DNA of 64,000 nucleotides from Pyropia yezoensis (taxonomy: Eukaryota > Rhodophyta > Bangiophyceae > Bangiales > Bangiaceae): contig CM020620.1 in the NCBI GenBank assembly GCA_009829735.1, positions 1,612,001 to 1,676,000 on the forward strand. The letters run 5' to 3'. Both the position numbers and the translations under genes were made by a program. The notes beneath the pieces are model-generated. The model searched no databases and was not told the DNA's origin. It saw only the letters and a list, made by a program, of their open reading frames with translations. Shown here piece after piece: positions 26,932 through 37,208 of the stretch (the stretch's first letter is position 1; every line of letters begins with the position of its first letter).

Positions 26932-29900
26932 GTGCCATGAGCCGTTCCCACAGCACATTCCTGAAATCGCTTTCCGTCTTTGTTCAACCACGGCCTCAAC
27001 AGGGCATGTACACCGCCTTTCACCCCTTTCTGTCGCGCTGATGGACGCACGATACTAAATCACAGCTGAGCAACGCTCTAGAAGGAGAATAAGGGACAGG
27101 AGTAAGACGCGTATCATGCTGTCTAACGAGAGCTACATCGGCAATGTTCAGAGCCGCAAGCGCCACTCGTTTCTGTTTCCGCGAGGTGCCCTGTTCGTCG
27201 GCCGTGGTGCACGTGCATAACCAAACCATAGCTACGCAACGCCGGGAGCGAAAAAAAAGAGGAATAAAAGCGACGGGAAGAAGGTGCTTATGACGCGCGC
27301 TGATGAAGGCCACAATTCAAGTGCTCGCACCCCCCCGCCCTCCCCCCCCCCGGCGCGCTGGCCTCACTTCCCCACTCCCTCGGCAACCCCTCCCAATCCA
27401 CACCCGCCCTACGTACGTGAGCTCCCACCGCACGCTCCCCCCTGACGGCCACCTGCCGCCCTCCGTCACTCCTCACTGCTTGTACCGCTGCTTCGCGCTC
27501 AACAAGCGCACATTCGGGCGCGTAGAGACGGCGCAGATCACACAGTTGTCTGGTCGCGCTCGCTGTGTGGTCGCTCTACGTGGCACGGAGATCTCCCGCT
27601 TTCGCAGACGGCACTGTACTCCGTGAAAACTCCTTGATGCACACACGTGAAAATTATGAACGGCGAAGTAGATTTCAGGAATATCCAGCGTTCCGCGAGA
27701 CACTCACGTGTTGTCCCTTCAAGTCAAGTCTCAAGCGATACCGCGGTCCGACTGTCAAGTATGTACACGTCCGAAAAGGAGGGACAGGTGCGCGCTCTGG
27801 TTGGTGGATGCGATAATTCACCTCGGAAACACCCCACTGGCGTGCTCGTAAATAAAAAGGAGTGTGCTCAAAGACTTACAAATGTTCTTTCATAAGTTCG
27901 TTGTCAAGTCTCGAGCAGGGATGTCTCCGGGAATGCATGCACATCCCATGCATGTCCTTGTGTCCAATCGCGTCGATCCGCCACCACATGGACGCCCCCT
28001 GTACGAGTTTCTGTGGCTGTGGTCGCCGCGGAGGCGAGGGACAGTGGCTGCCCTCTGCCTTCCACCTCCCCACCGCCACCCAGATCTGCGGGGGGGGTCG
28101 GCGGGCGCCACCGTCGCCAGCCACCGCGGCCGCCACCGTCTCCAGCCACCGCGGTCGCCAGCCACTTTGGCGGCGGCCGCGTGCAGCGGTAGGTACGTTC
28201 GGTATGAGAGTGGTGGCGGCAGCTGCCTGCGCCGTTGCCGTCGCCAGCAACGACGGGGGGGGGGGGCGGTGGGGGTCGGCGGCCGATACGGTCGCCAGCC
28301 ACCGTGGCGGAGGCCGCGTGCAGCAGCGACGTCACGGGGGAGGAGTGTCAGAGACAGGAGGGTGGGGGGGTGGAGGACGAAAGCGGGCAGGGGTGCGGGG
28401 TGCGAGGGGGGAGGGGGTGCGTTTGGCGGCGGCCCCCGTCACGGGGGGGCGGCTGGGACCTGCGTCGCGAGGCGCGCCAAGCGGCTAGCGGAGGCTGCTG
28501 TGGTGGTTGCGGCGGTCGCGTTGGCGGTAGCACGGCAGAAGGGCCGCGGGGTTGTGATGCGGGCGACGACGGCGCCGCTGCCGATGGCGCTGCTGCTGCC
28601 CCTGCCGCTGCCGCTGCCGCTGCTGGGGGCATGACGGGAGGGAGTGTAGTGACCTGGCTGGGAGGGAGAGGCGGCGGCGGTGGCGGCGGCGGCGGTGGTG
28701 GCGGCCGCGCCACTTGCGGCGCGGGGGGGGCAGGTGAGCTGGGGGGGTGGGGCGCCGATACGAGCGCCGGCGGCGGCGACAGCGGCATGGGAGGCGGCAC
28801 TGGCGGTGGCACGGGCGGCAGCATGGGCAGCGGCATGGGCGGCGGCATGAGCAGCCACCTCATGAGAGGCACCGTTGGCATGGGCGGCGGCCTCGACGGC
28901 GGCCTCGGTGGCGCCGGTGGGGGCCGTGATGGGGGCGGGGGGCCGCGGAGCGGCGGGCACCTCCCCCCCGCCCCCCCCCCGTGAGGGACCTCCTCAACCG
29001 TCTGGGCGTTGATTCCTCTGCGCCAAAACGCTTGTCACGCTTCCCCGCCGCCGCCGCCGCGGAGGGCACCGCCTCCATCCTCTCCCCCCCCCCATTCCCC
29101 GGCGGTGGCGGCGGCGGCGGTGGTGACGGCGGCCTCGGCGGCGTCGGCGGTCTCGGTAGCGGCGTCGACGGTCTCGGCGGCAGCCTCGACAGAGTCTGCG
29201 GCGTCGGCGGAAACCTTCGCGGCGCCGGCGGCAGCGGCAGCGTGCACCCTCTCCCCCCTACCCCCCCCCCCCCCCCGTATGGGCTGCTCCAACCACTGCC
29301 TCCCCCAGCGGGGTCTGTTGTGGGCAGCGGGGAGGTGGATTCGCAGGGGGTGAGGCACCTCCTCGCCGCCTCCCTCCCAGTCGCCGCCGCGAAGGCTGGG
29401 CCCGGTGTGGGGTCGGGTCGGAGGAGGAGAGCCGACCCCCCGCACCCCCTCGCCGCCGCCACGCTGGCTTCGGTAACGGGAGGCGGGGGGGGGGGGCAAC
29501 GAGAGGTCGGGTGCCGACCCCCCACCACCATCCCCCCTGCCGCTGCCGTGGCCGTGGGTGCTGCCGAAGGGGGGGGAGGAGGAACTGGCCGCAGGTTGAC
29601 GACCCCCCGCCACCCACCACCTCGCCGCGGACGAGTTGGTTCCATCAGCGGCGGGCGCGGGGCGGGCGGACGGGGCGCCGGTAGCGGCGGCAGCAACGGC
29701 GGTGGTAGGCGACGCCACGGTGGCTGCGAGAGGCGACGGCGGGAAGCCGCCACGCTGGCGGGCAGTACGGCGGCGACCAGGCGCGCGGCGGGAGGCCGGC
29801 GCTCCGCCGCCCAACCGCTCGCCGCCGACGCGGTGGGCGGCATGTTTGGGGCGGGCAGGGGGGCAGAGGTGCTGGCGGCGAGCAGCGAACCTCCCACCAC

Positions 29901-30344
29901 CCACTCCACCTCCGCCGACGCGTCGGTCGGGGCTTCCGTGGAGTGGGGGTTGCGTGTACTTCATGTCTGGCGCACGTCAGACACGGGTACTCTGTCTTGG
30001 CTCAGACAAGGACACCGTATGTGGCGGTGTCGGTGTCGGTGGCTGCGCCTTGGATCTTGGTGCTCGAGGTGGAACGCCGCGGTGCACTATTCGCTCTCGC
30101 CGGCGTGCGACGTGCTGGCAGCTACCATTTCAATATAAATAAACGAAAATGCTTAGAAATCGAAAGACAGCTCGAGGTGGACCGGATTCGAGAGTCCATC
30201 TAAGAATTCGACGCAGGCTCGTGAGTGCCATCGACGAGCGAGATCCCGGCGAGAACAGCTGAGCCGGCGCTCGCCCCTAGGTCGCCCTCCCGCCCTCCAC
30301 GACAGGCCCGTGCTCTACCCCACAAGGGCTCGACCAACGCCTCC
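26932..30344. other. 3.4-kb GC-rich stretch separating the two parts of the carotenoid oxygenase
   Basis: 26932-27900 is moderately GC-rich with scattered AT motifs (AATAAA-like at 27263). 27900-30000 is low complexity: repeated GTCGCCAGCCACCGCGG-like units near 28110-28160, (GGC)n near 28670-28700, and (GGCGGC/GGCAGC)n to 29220. TATAAATAAA near 30134 resembles a polyadenylation signal. I see no CCD motifs here, in particular none of the AHPK-type blocks that carry the first two iron-binding histidines. It may be a large intron, an insertion, or a rearrangement. Confidence 0.4.
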
Positions 30345-30713
30345 GTGCCCGGAGTGACGACCGTGGACGTCACGAGTGGGGGGTTTACCCTCGTCCACGA
30401 CGCTATTGCGACCGAGAACTACTACGTCCTTACGGTGCCGCCGCTGGTGATTGACGCGGGAGCGTTTTGGCAAGCCACTGCAACTGCGGGGGCGGCGATG
30501 TCGCTTGCGCCCCCTGGGAACCCAAGCTCTCTCTATCTGGTCCCTCGTCCGGGGAGCGCGGCGGCTGTGGCGGGTATTCCAACGACGGTGCGATATGTTG
30601 AGAATGGGTTTGCGTTTCACCACGCAAATGCGTTCGAGAAAGGGGAAGAGCTTGTGGTGGACTCGTTCGTGGCACCGGACTTTTTGGGCTCTCGCCTCGC
30701 TACCGCTCATTAA
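30345..30713 (+). CDS. carotenoid cleavage oxygenase, central-C-terminal exon
   Basis: The frame shows GGFTLVHDAIATENYYVLTVPPLVID, matching the FxxHDF-TE block that carries the third iron-binding histidine. SLYLVPRPGSAA and NGFAFHHANAFEKGEELVVDSF follow, which is the block with the conserved His and the Glu that supports the metal ligands. A plausible splice acceptor (CCACGACAG) lies near 30304. The frame closes at 30713. An in-family continuation is found in another frame from about 30732, so a short intron or a 1-2 base slip separates them. Confidence 0.68.
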   Translation: MPGVTTVDVTSGGFTLVHDAIATENYYVLTVPPLVIDAGAFWQATATAGAAMSLAPPGNPSSLYLVPRPGSAAAVAGIPTTVRYVENGFAFHHANAFEKGEELVVDSFVAPDFLGSRLATAH

Positions 30714-30731
30714 AGCGACGTTGACTAAGAT

Positions 30732-31358
30732 ATGATGCGGCCTTCGCCGCTGCTGCGGAACTCTGTGCCGCTACCGCGGATGTCGGGAAGCGGCGCTGCC
30801 GACGACGGTGGGTCGGTATCGCTGCCGCCGTCGCGGTCGACGGTCGCCAACGTGGCGGGGATGAGCAAAGCGAACCCCGCCGTCGGGAAGGTATTGAGCC
30901 GCCCAAGACGCCCTGGGGACTTTCCGTGCATCCACGCCGCCGTGGCTGGCCGTCCTTACCGTTATTCCTATCACGCCATCTCGTACGTTAGGGGAAGTGA
31001 TGATGGCCCCGTTCGGGCCTGTCCCCACGGCGAGCTGGCGCGCACCGACGTGACGGGGGCTGGGGGAGACGCCGAGTGGTTGGCGGGGCCATCGACCATT
31101 GTAGGGGAGCCCGCTTTGGTGGCTGGCGACTCCTCGAGAGCAGCCTACGCGGCTTCCCCTCGACCGGAAGGGATGAAGGAGGAGGCGGAAGGGGATCGGT
31201 GGTTGCTTTCGCTGTGCTATGACGGTGTCCGTCGGGCGTTGGTGCTCCACATCTTGGACGGGGACGACATTGCGTCGGGGCCGGTGTGCAGCTTGCAGTT
31301 GCCCGTGATCATGCCCATGACTATTCATGGGACGTGGACGGCAGAATTGTTGTTGTAA
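30732..31358 (+). CDS. carotenoid cleavage oxygenase, C-terminal part
   Basis: It contains RPGDFPCIHAAVAGRPYRYSYHA, AGPSTIVGEPALVAGD, DRWLLSLCYDG, LVLHILDGDDI and LPVIMPMTIHGTW, in the order of the last blades of the CCD family. The final HG-W carries the fourth iron-binding histidine. The stop at 31358 is where the family normally ends. The first 30 or so codons do not match the family and may be intronic. Two of the four histidine-bearing blocks can be seen in the 30-31 kb parts and the earlier two are missing, so the locus as assembled may not make an active enzyme. Confidence 0.7.
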   Translation: MMRPSPLLRNSVPLPRMSGSGAADDGGSVSLPPSRSTVANVAGMSKANPAVGKVLSRPRRPGDFPCIHAAVAGRPYRYSYHAISYVRGSDDGPVRACPHGELARTDVTGAGGDAEWLAGPSTIVGEPALVAGDSSRAAYAASPRPEGMKEEAEGDRWLLSLCYDGVRRALVLHILDGDDIASGPVCSLQLPVIMPMTIHGTWTAELLL

Positions 31359-32860
31359 TGTGAAGCAAGGGGGTGAAGATGGGTTGAAGCTTGCGGGGGC
31401 GAACGAGGGAAGACCGGCGAAGTTCAGCGAGATATCACATCGCAGGAACGGTGGTCGGCGCACACCTCCGCAACGTGAAGAACGTGTCCATCAGATGCTA
31501 CTTGTGGCTATACTTTCAGAGCTCACTTTCTCTGTATCGGCGCATGTACACGAGTTCCAAAAGAAGGTCATTGTTACGACTGGCGGGAGTGGCTGTAACC
31601 ACTGCACGTGCATCAGCAAAAGCATTTAGAGCGAAACGTGCGGCCGCATGGAAGGTGCCCCGGTTGCCATGCACACTGACAGCCTGGCCGCCCGCGCAGC
31701 CACGACGCACGCCGAGTTAAGCCGGCTCTTCTGGGTCTGGGCTGGCCTGAGCATTACATCACGGGTTTCGACGCAACGTGCTAACATATGAGTGGTCGAG
31801 ACAGGTCACCCCCTCTCACAGAGACCGTAAACGACGAATTGGGTCGCGACCCCAATTATCCTGTTCTTGGCCACTGCAAAAGAAGCCGCGACCCTAATTA
31901 TTGCCTCGTCGGGGTGTGACTAACGACGCGGAGTCGCTTACGGTTTTGACCCGCCGGGCGCAGACAACATCTGCAATAGTGCAAGAGAGTAGGCTGTTTC
32001 ACAGGTCCAAGAATCGCTACCCAGGAGAGGCGATTCTACGGTTCCATCGCGAGCAGAATTTCAAGATGAAACGAAACACCAAATCATCTCAATAAATTCC
32101 AGGCGACGGAGGGCGACGTCTAAAATCGCCTCCGCGTGACCCCCTGGCACTCACAGTTTTGCAGCGCACACGCGATTCTGAGCGCCGCTTTCGCAACGAG
32201 CTGACGTCATCTGGTCGCAGTCGTGCCAGCGCCCATCTGCACAAACGCTGTCCGCCCTGGGTGCTCGCCCTTCCCTCCAGGCCAGACTCCCCCCTGCCAA
32301 CCCTGCCATTCCTCCCTCCTCCTGCCGCCCATGCCTTGCCCCCCCCCCCCCTCACCGCACTGGTTATCTACCACCGCACAAGTCGATCCTGAGATGGGTC
32401 GACGGATACGAAAGCGTGTCCTGTCGACGCTGCGTCAGAGAGTATTCCTTTTTGTAGCATATCCGCCCACCGTACCGATTTCCGGTATTTACGGGCAAGT
32501 AGCCCCCTTGACTGGTGGTCCCAGCCTTGTTGGTCTGGGTCCGCTTGTGGCTCGCCCTTTGGGGGACTACTTTTGTTTTGTATTGTTTATCTGTCCTTGC
32601 TTTGGAGGGATCTTTTATATTGTTTGCTATGCTCGTAGCGATCGGCCGTCCGGCCTTCGCTCGGTCGCTCGACCGGCATATTGTTTCGCCCGGTATAGGC
32701 GACGTGGGGGCTCGCCGCTGCCGTTTGGCGGGCTTGCTCCCCATCGAACGTCCTGGAGCTAAAGGTCTGTCTTCTTTGCCTTTACGGTAATAGCTTCCTC
32801 TTTGCCTTCCGGGCGCCGGTCGGTCCCATATCCTTTTATTGGGTAACACATATTCCACAC
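31359..32860. other. intergenic stretch with a near-palindrome and a T-rich tract
   Basis: 31837-31857 is a near-perfect palindrome (AATTGGGTCGCGACCC plus CAATT). A 15-base piece of it recurs at 31888-31902 with one change. AATAAA lies near 32090. From 32450 the DNA turns T-rich on the plus strand (TTTTGTTTTGTATTGTTTAT, 32860-32875 poly-T). It ends directly before the Harbinger transposase frame, as an intron or 5' leader of that gene would. No independent gene is convincing. Confidence 0.35.
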
Positions 32861-32873
32861 TTTTTTTCTTTTT

Positions 32874-33949
32874 TTGCTCGCGGCGCTGGAGGTCGGCGCC
32901 CTGAACAAGGGAGATCTGCTGTCTGGGGGTGGGCGCCTGGCTAACACAGCCGTGCATCTGGGCTGGGCTCTGTCCTGGAGCGCTGTGCGCCGCACCGAAG
33001 CGACTCGGTACCTGCAGCGAGACCGCGGTGGGGTGCCCAAGTCGGACGCCTGGTTCCGGTGGACCCTCCAAAATGCGTCCGAGGAGCGCTTCCGCGAGTT
33101 TTTTCGTATGGACAGGGCGACGTTCCACGCCGTCCAGGGCGTTCTGCGGTCTCCCGCCTGTGCCCCCTTTTTTAGCTCACGTGGTCAACATCATTTGAGC
33201 TTGGAGGTACAGCTCGCCGCTCCCCTTTACCGCTTGGGTCACTACCGGAGCGCTTGCTCTGTCGAAGCTGTCGCGGATCTGTTCGGCATTTCCGATTGGG
33301 CGGTGGTGAAGTGTACCCGTCATGTTGTCCGGGCGCTGTGCGCCGTCGCAGCTCACAACGTCAAGTGGCCAACCGCGCAACGTCGAGCAGAGCTGTCCGC
33401 GAGGGCCGCGAGCAAGTTCGGCTTCGATCACTGCATTGGTGCGGCAGACGGTACGACCTTTCCCCTCGCTTTTCAGCCTGCGATGCAGCCATGGACCTAC
33501 TATGACCGCAAGCAAAGGTACAGCTTGAGCGGTCTTGTTCCCTGTGATTGGGATGGCTACATCTCCAGCGTCGTTCTGGGCTGTACTTGGGCGGCCCCGG
33601 ACACGTTCGTGCAGTCACTGGCGGCGTGGCATCGCCGTACAAATCCGTACTTCACCGTGGGCAATATCTGCTTGGCGATAAGGGAATGTTGCTTTCACGG
33701 AACCTGATTGGACCGTTCAAGGAAACGGAAATTACGGGCGCGGCGGACCGAAATTTCAACTATCAACTTGCTCGACTGTGGGTGAAGTCCGAGCACGCGA
33801 TTGGCATCCTTAAGGGACGTTGGAGCAGCTTGAAGGAGCTGCGCTTGTCGCTGTTGACGGACAAGCAGTTCTCCTTCGCGTTGGCGTGGATCATGGCTTG
33901 CGTTGTCTTGCACAACGTGTGCCTGGAGAAGGGTAACAGGTTCCCTTGA
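32874..33949 (+). pseudogene. PIF/Harbinger transposase, one frameshift
   Basis: The frame from 32874 to about 33650 encodes WFRWTLQN, EERFREFFRMDRATFHAV, an HTH-like SVEAVADLFGISDWAVVKCT, and IGAADGTTFPL (first catalytic D). APDTFVQSLAAWH follows with the second-D region. The continuation is in another frame: HRGQYLLGDKGMLLSRNL, then LWVKSEHAIGILKGRW (the E) and VVLHNVCL, ending at 33949. The change of frame lies near 33640-33655. The order and motifs are those of the DDE_4 nuclease of PIF/Harbinger elements. The frame has no ATG until residue about 80, so the true start is upstream, probably joined across the T-rich tract that ends at 32875. I found no terminal repeats or TWA duplication. 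The remaining 160 bp to 34109 are a short convergent spacer. Confidence 0.75.
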
Positions 33950-34109
33950 CCGCCCGGCGCGGATCCCTCTCGCGAGTCTGCTGTGTCCCCAATGGAGGGT
34001 GCTCGGACGCGTAGGCAAGAAGTGCTCGTCAAGGTCTGCGCGTTCATAAAAGAGGCGGGAATGTACACGGAGAGCATGTGATGCAAGAGATAAACACGCA
34101 AGGAGACGC

Positions 34110-35107
34110 TCACGACGGCTCCGAGACCGTCATGGCAGCCACCAACGACTCACACAGTGTCTCATTATCCGGTTGCTTCTCGATGGCAGCCATCAGCAAC
34201 GCCACGCGCTTGATCCGCTCAGCCTCGGCCGTCTTGAGGCGCTTCGTTGCCTGCTTCTCGTCGAAACGGCGCGCCGTCATTGAGCGACGACGCCAGGGAG
34301 CGCACCAGCTCGGCACCTCCGGGCCTGGCCGCCTCCAGGGCGGCGTCAGCGACGGCTGCGCGGCGTGACCGCCCACTCGCGCTGGACGTGCTGACCCCTG
34401 CACCTCGCGCGCGACAACCAGGAGTACTTCTCGCCGAGGAGTCGGTCGCCCCAGGGCGGAGACTTGAGGCGGCAGGCGGGCCGGTGTCACAGCCCTCGGA
34501 CACGCTCGCGGCGCTGGCCACCGGGCTGGTTGGGCCTTCAGCCTCGCCGTCCCTGGTACCGTCCTCAGCGCGGGGGGGGGCCGATTGAGCGAGGCGCACG
34601 CGGCTCGAAGCCACTGCCCCCCTCCTCCGCGCTCTCATCCCCTCCGCCGATCCCATCCGATACCGTCCCGACACGGCCGCTGCAGGCCGGACCCGCGTCG
34701 CCGGGCGGCGCCTCAACCGGCTGTGCGCTGCTCGCCGCCGAGCTATCTTGTCCGTCGCCAGGGGGGCTGCCCCCGACAGGCAGGGAGATACGTTGCACTC
34801 CTCCAACGAGAGGCTGCGTGTCCGTGACCAAGTCCAATACTTTGGACGCGTCAGCAAAGTCCATCCGCCATGACTTGCTCTGCGCGGTCACCCGCTCCTT
34901 GACCTTCTCCGCGACATAATCCGCGGACCGTCCCGTGTTGTGGTGCCGGATAGTGTTGACAGCGTTGTACAGCGCCACGGCCTTGGTGATCACGCGGGAC
35001 ACCGCGGTCGTGTCAATGGGCATCCCGTCCACGCGCAGGCGACGTACCCAGACATTCGTAGTTACAAAGTGGGCCGAGATGGACGACAATTGCAGCGGCC
35101 TGGACAC
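34110..35107 (-). pseudogene. possible Harbinger partner gene (Myb/trihelix-like), frames broken
   Basis: It converges on the transposase, with 160 bp between stops. The first part (35107 downward) contains VALYNAV, TGRSADYVAEKVKERVTAQSKSW and ADASKVLDLVTDTQP, which resembles the helical DNA-binding domains (trihelix/DUF6818-like) often encoded beside Harbinger nucleases. A Ser/Pro/Ala linker follows and then a basic coiled-coil-like end (RRFDEKQATKRLKTAEAERIKR) finishing at 34110. These parts sit in three frames: one switch is at or near the G run at 34573-34580 (which could be a sequencing slip), the other near 34280-34300. Codons from about 35370 (MEPSAPAAGSPLSD) may be an upstream exon. 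The identity is tentative. Confidence 0.4.
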
Positions 35108-35415
35108 GCCCCGACTCCTGTGTCGTTGGGCACAGTGTCATACCATAACTTACGATACCAACACGAACAACAGGGTAAACACAGGTCGTCGAGCTCTTTG
35201 CAAGTATAAACCCCTCCGACGGATCACCAAGCTGCTCGCCGCCACCCTCTGACACATCCCTCGGTCCCTCGGCAGCTCCTCTCGGCCGCACGGCAGCGGT
35301 AGCACCTTGGTCGGAAATACGACCAGCATCCGACAGCGGGCTGCCGGCAGCCGGCGCGCTCGGCTCCATTGGCGCGCACAAAGAGCAGAAGTGGAGGGCA
35401 GAGGGGGGCGGAGGG

Positions 35416-35884
35416 TGTGGCAGTATTGACCCCAGGTAGGGGGGCAACACGTGCCATGCAAGGGGCGGCAGGCAGCTAGCCTGACCCGTTCCTCCCCATG
35501 CTTTTGGGTCCCTATTCCCTAAGTTAGGGATAGTTAGCTTAGTAGTACATCCAACGTGGATTTGAGGGTTTTCCGCATTTTATCGTCTAGAATTTTCGTG
35601 TGGCCCGGTGGGCAGGTGCTGGGGTGGGAGATTTCGAGTGGCGAGATTCTGAGGGGACCCTGGGGGGATGAGGGGAGGGACAGCGGAGCTTGGCCTCGAT
35701 TCCCCGTCCCGATGAAGAAACTGTTGGTTCACACACCATCTTCTTGTTTTGTCGTGGGGGGTTTGCCCCACAACAGGGATAGAGTGGGTGCAACTTGCAC
35801 TTCTTCCGGTTCCCCCGACACGGGAGGCAGCCCTTGCGCACCGCCCCAACTTGGGTGCCATGTGTGCGAGTGGTTTTTGCCACA
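35416..35884 (+). mobile_element. solo LTR, same family as the 15713-25093 element
   Basis: About 93% like the LTRs at 15713 and 24625 by eye. It starts TGTGGCAGTATTGACC and ends TTGCCACA, flanked by an exact GAGGG duplication (35411-35415 and 35885-35889). It lies just upstream of the minus-strand gene at 34110-35107 and so interrupts or replaces that gene's upstream region. More diverged than the full-length copy, so it is an older insertion. Confidence 0.85.
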
Positions 35885-35889
35885 GAGGG

Positions 35890-36762
35890 GAAGGGCGATG
35901 CGGGTGGCAAGTGCTCTTGCCAACTCGCTGGGGCACGTGAGAAGCGGGAAGGGGAGATGAACAGATGCAAATGTGAGGGAGGAGGAACGCGGAAAAACAG
36001 ATGTGGAGGCACGGGGTGGATCGAGTCGCCACCGGTGCACACCACACGCATGCGCGTGGGTGTCTATGCAGCAAAAGGCGCCGGCTGCCACGCTGCTGCC
36101 CGGGGGGGACCACACGCACGCACGGGCGTCCCGGTGTACCTCAGGGCTCGCGCTGGCGCGCCGACCTGCTGCCAGCAGCGCAGGCCCTTCACGTTGCGCC
36201 GTGCACCGCCGTCGACTGTTCCCAAACCCGCCCCGATTCAGAATCTTCCGGAAGGGGCTTCATAAGTTCAGCAGGACCTGGCGACGCGAGGGGGAATTCA
36301 TTCATGTGGGGTGCCCGTCCTGGCACAGAATCGCCACAGGTTCCGATGTGTGAGTCAACCCAGTCAGATCTAAAAGTAGCCTCTGCATCCCCCCGAAAGC
36401 CGACTCTTGCGCGCCCCCTCAGGAGCCCATCAGGTGGATGAGCCGCGCCACGTCGTTTCCCAGCTCGAAAAACGAATGCTAAAGCTGAAGAAGTGCTGAC
36501 GTGCTGACTGCTTCGATTGTGACCAATGAGGTGTCGTATTCGAAGGGCCGGGGCCAACCAGGCACCGCCATGGTCTCGAAAACCCAGAAGAGACGTTGGC
36601 CTTGACTTGAACTCGGCGTGGACGGGGGGGCCTCCCCGCCCCGGTTGTCCACCCCTCAAATAGACTCTCTTCCAGGACACCCGAGGCAGCGACTAGCTCG
36701 TGGAGCGCGGCTGCTCGTGGGAGAGTGGGCGACTACTGATAGAGAGAATGCATGCGCAACAA
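35890..36762. other. spacer without a supported gene
   Basis: Open frames of 60-160 codons occur on both strands but carry no family motif. Composition is mixed, with no repeats of note. Confidence 0.4.
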
Positions 36763-36767
36763 AATAT

Positions 36768-36773
36768 AAAAAA
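36768..36773 (-). terminator. RNA polymerase III terminator for tRNA-Leu
   Basis: A run of six T on the minus strand begins about 6 bases after the tRNA 3' end, as expected for a Pol III stop. Confidence 0.65.
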
Positions 36774-36778
36774 TCAAA

Positions 36779-36858
36779 TGATGACGGCGAGATTCGAACT
36801 CGCGCCCCGAAAGACCAGTGCCTTAAACTGGCGCCTTAGACCACTCGGCCACGTCACC
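36779..36858 (-). tRNA. tRNA-Leu (anticodon AAG)
   Basis: An 80-nt class II tRNA. The acceptor stem GGTGACG pairs with CGTCATC (one G-U), and the discriminator is A. The D-arm has TGGCCGAGTGGTCTAAGG. The anticodon arm CCAGT-TTAAGGC-ACTGG gives AAG, and a short variable arm (TTTCGGGGC region) follows. The T-arm is GCGAG-TTCGAAT-CTCGC. The A box (GGCCGAGTGG) and B box (GTTCGAATC) are intact, there is no intron, and CCA is not encoded, as in eukaryotes. A34 would be edited to inosine to read CUN codons. The fold has no mismatches, so it looks functional. Confidence 0.95.
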
Positions 36859-36887
36859 TACCTGCAAACAGGCGTCTGAAGATAGTA

Positions 36888-37151
36888 TTAGTACGACACT
36901 TGTCCGAGCGACCGTGGCAAGAGCATGTACTGACCAGCATACCAGTCCATAGCCTCTGTTGAGTCCACACGGTCAGGAGGGACGGTTGGATCCAGAAAAA
37001 GTGCCCCCTGTGACGCACTTGAAAGAGCAGAGCAGGGAAGAACATTCAACAGAAAAGATGCACAGACAAGGCCGACGGCGCCGACGACAGGAAGAGATTT
37101 GACAAAGACAACGACACCCCTAAACCCAGGGATATGGCAAAAAGTAGGCAC
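36888..37151 (-). CDS. small hypothetical ORF (87 aa)
   Basis: It lies between the tRNA and the copine stop. It starts MPTFCHIPGFRG and has a hydrophobic stretch (VVFVKSLPVVGAVGLVCASFLLNVL) that could be a signal or membrane segment, then a polar half. Composition is less biased than neighbouring shadow frames. It may simply be the 3' untranslated region of the copine gene, which ends 58 bases upstream on the same strand. Confidence 0.22.
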   Translation of the reverse strand: MPTFCHIPGFRGVVVFVKSLPVVGAVGLVCASFLLNVLPCSALSSASQGALFLDPTVPPDRVDSTEAMDWYAGQYMLLPRSLGQVSY

Positions 37152-37208
37152 CGCGGCTCCCGCACACGACGCGCCGCCTAAGACTGCCCTCCTCTGCCGC
37201 CCGTGCTC

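Noticed and set aside
28235-29964. Long overlapping frames of up to 385 codons
   Set aside because: They are translations of (GGC)n-type repeats in several frames at once. None resembles the missing carotenoid oxygenase blades.
32364-33128. 254-codon minus-strand frame over the Harbinger gene
   Set aside because: It overlaps the well-supported transposase frame on the opposite strand and has no motif.
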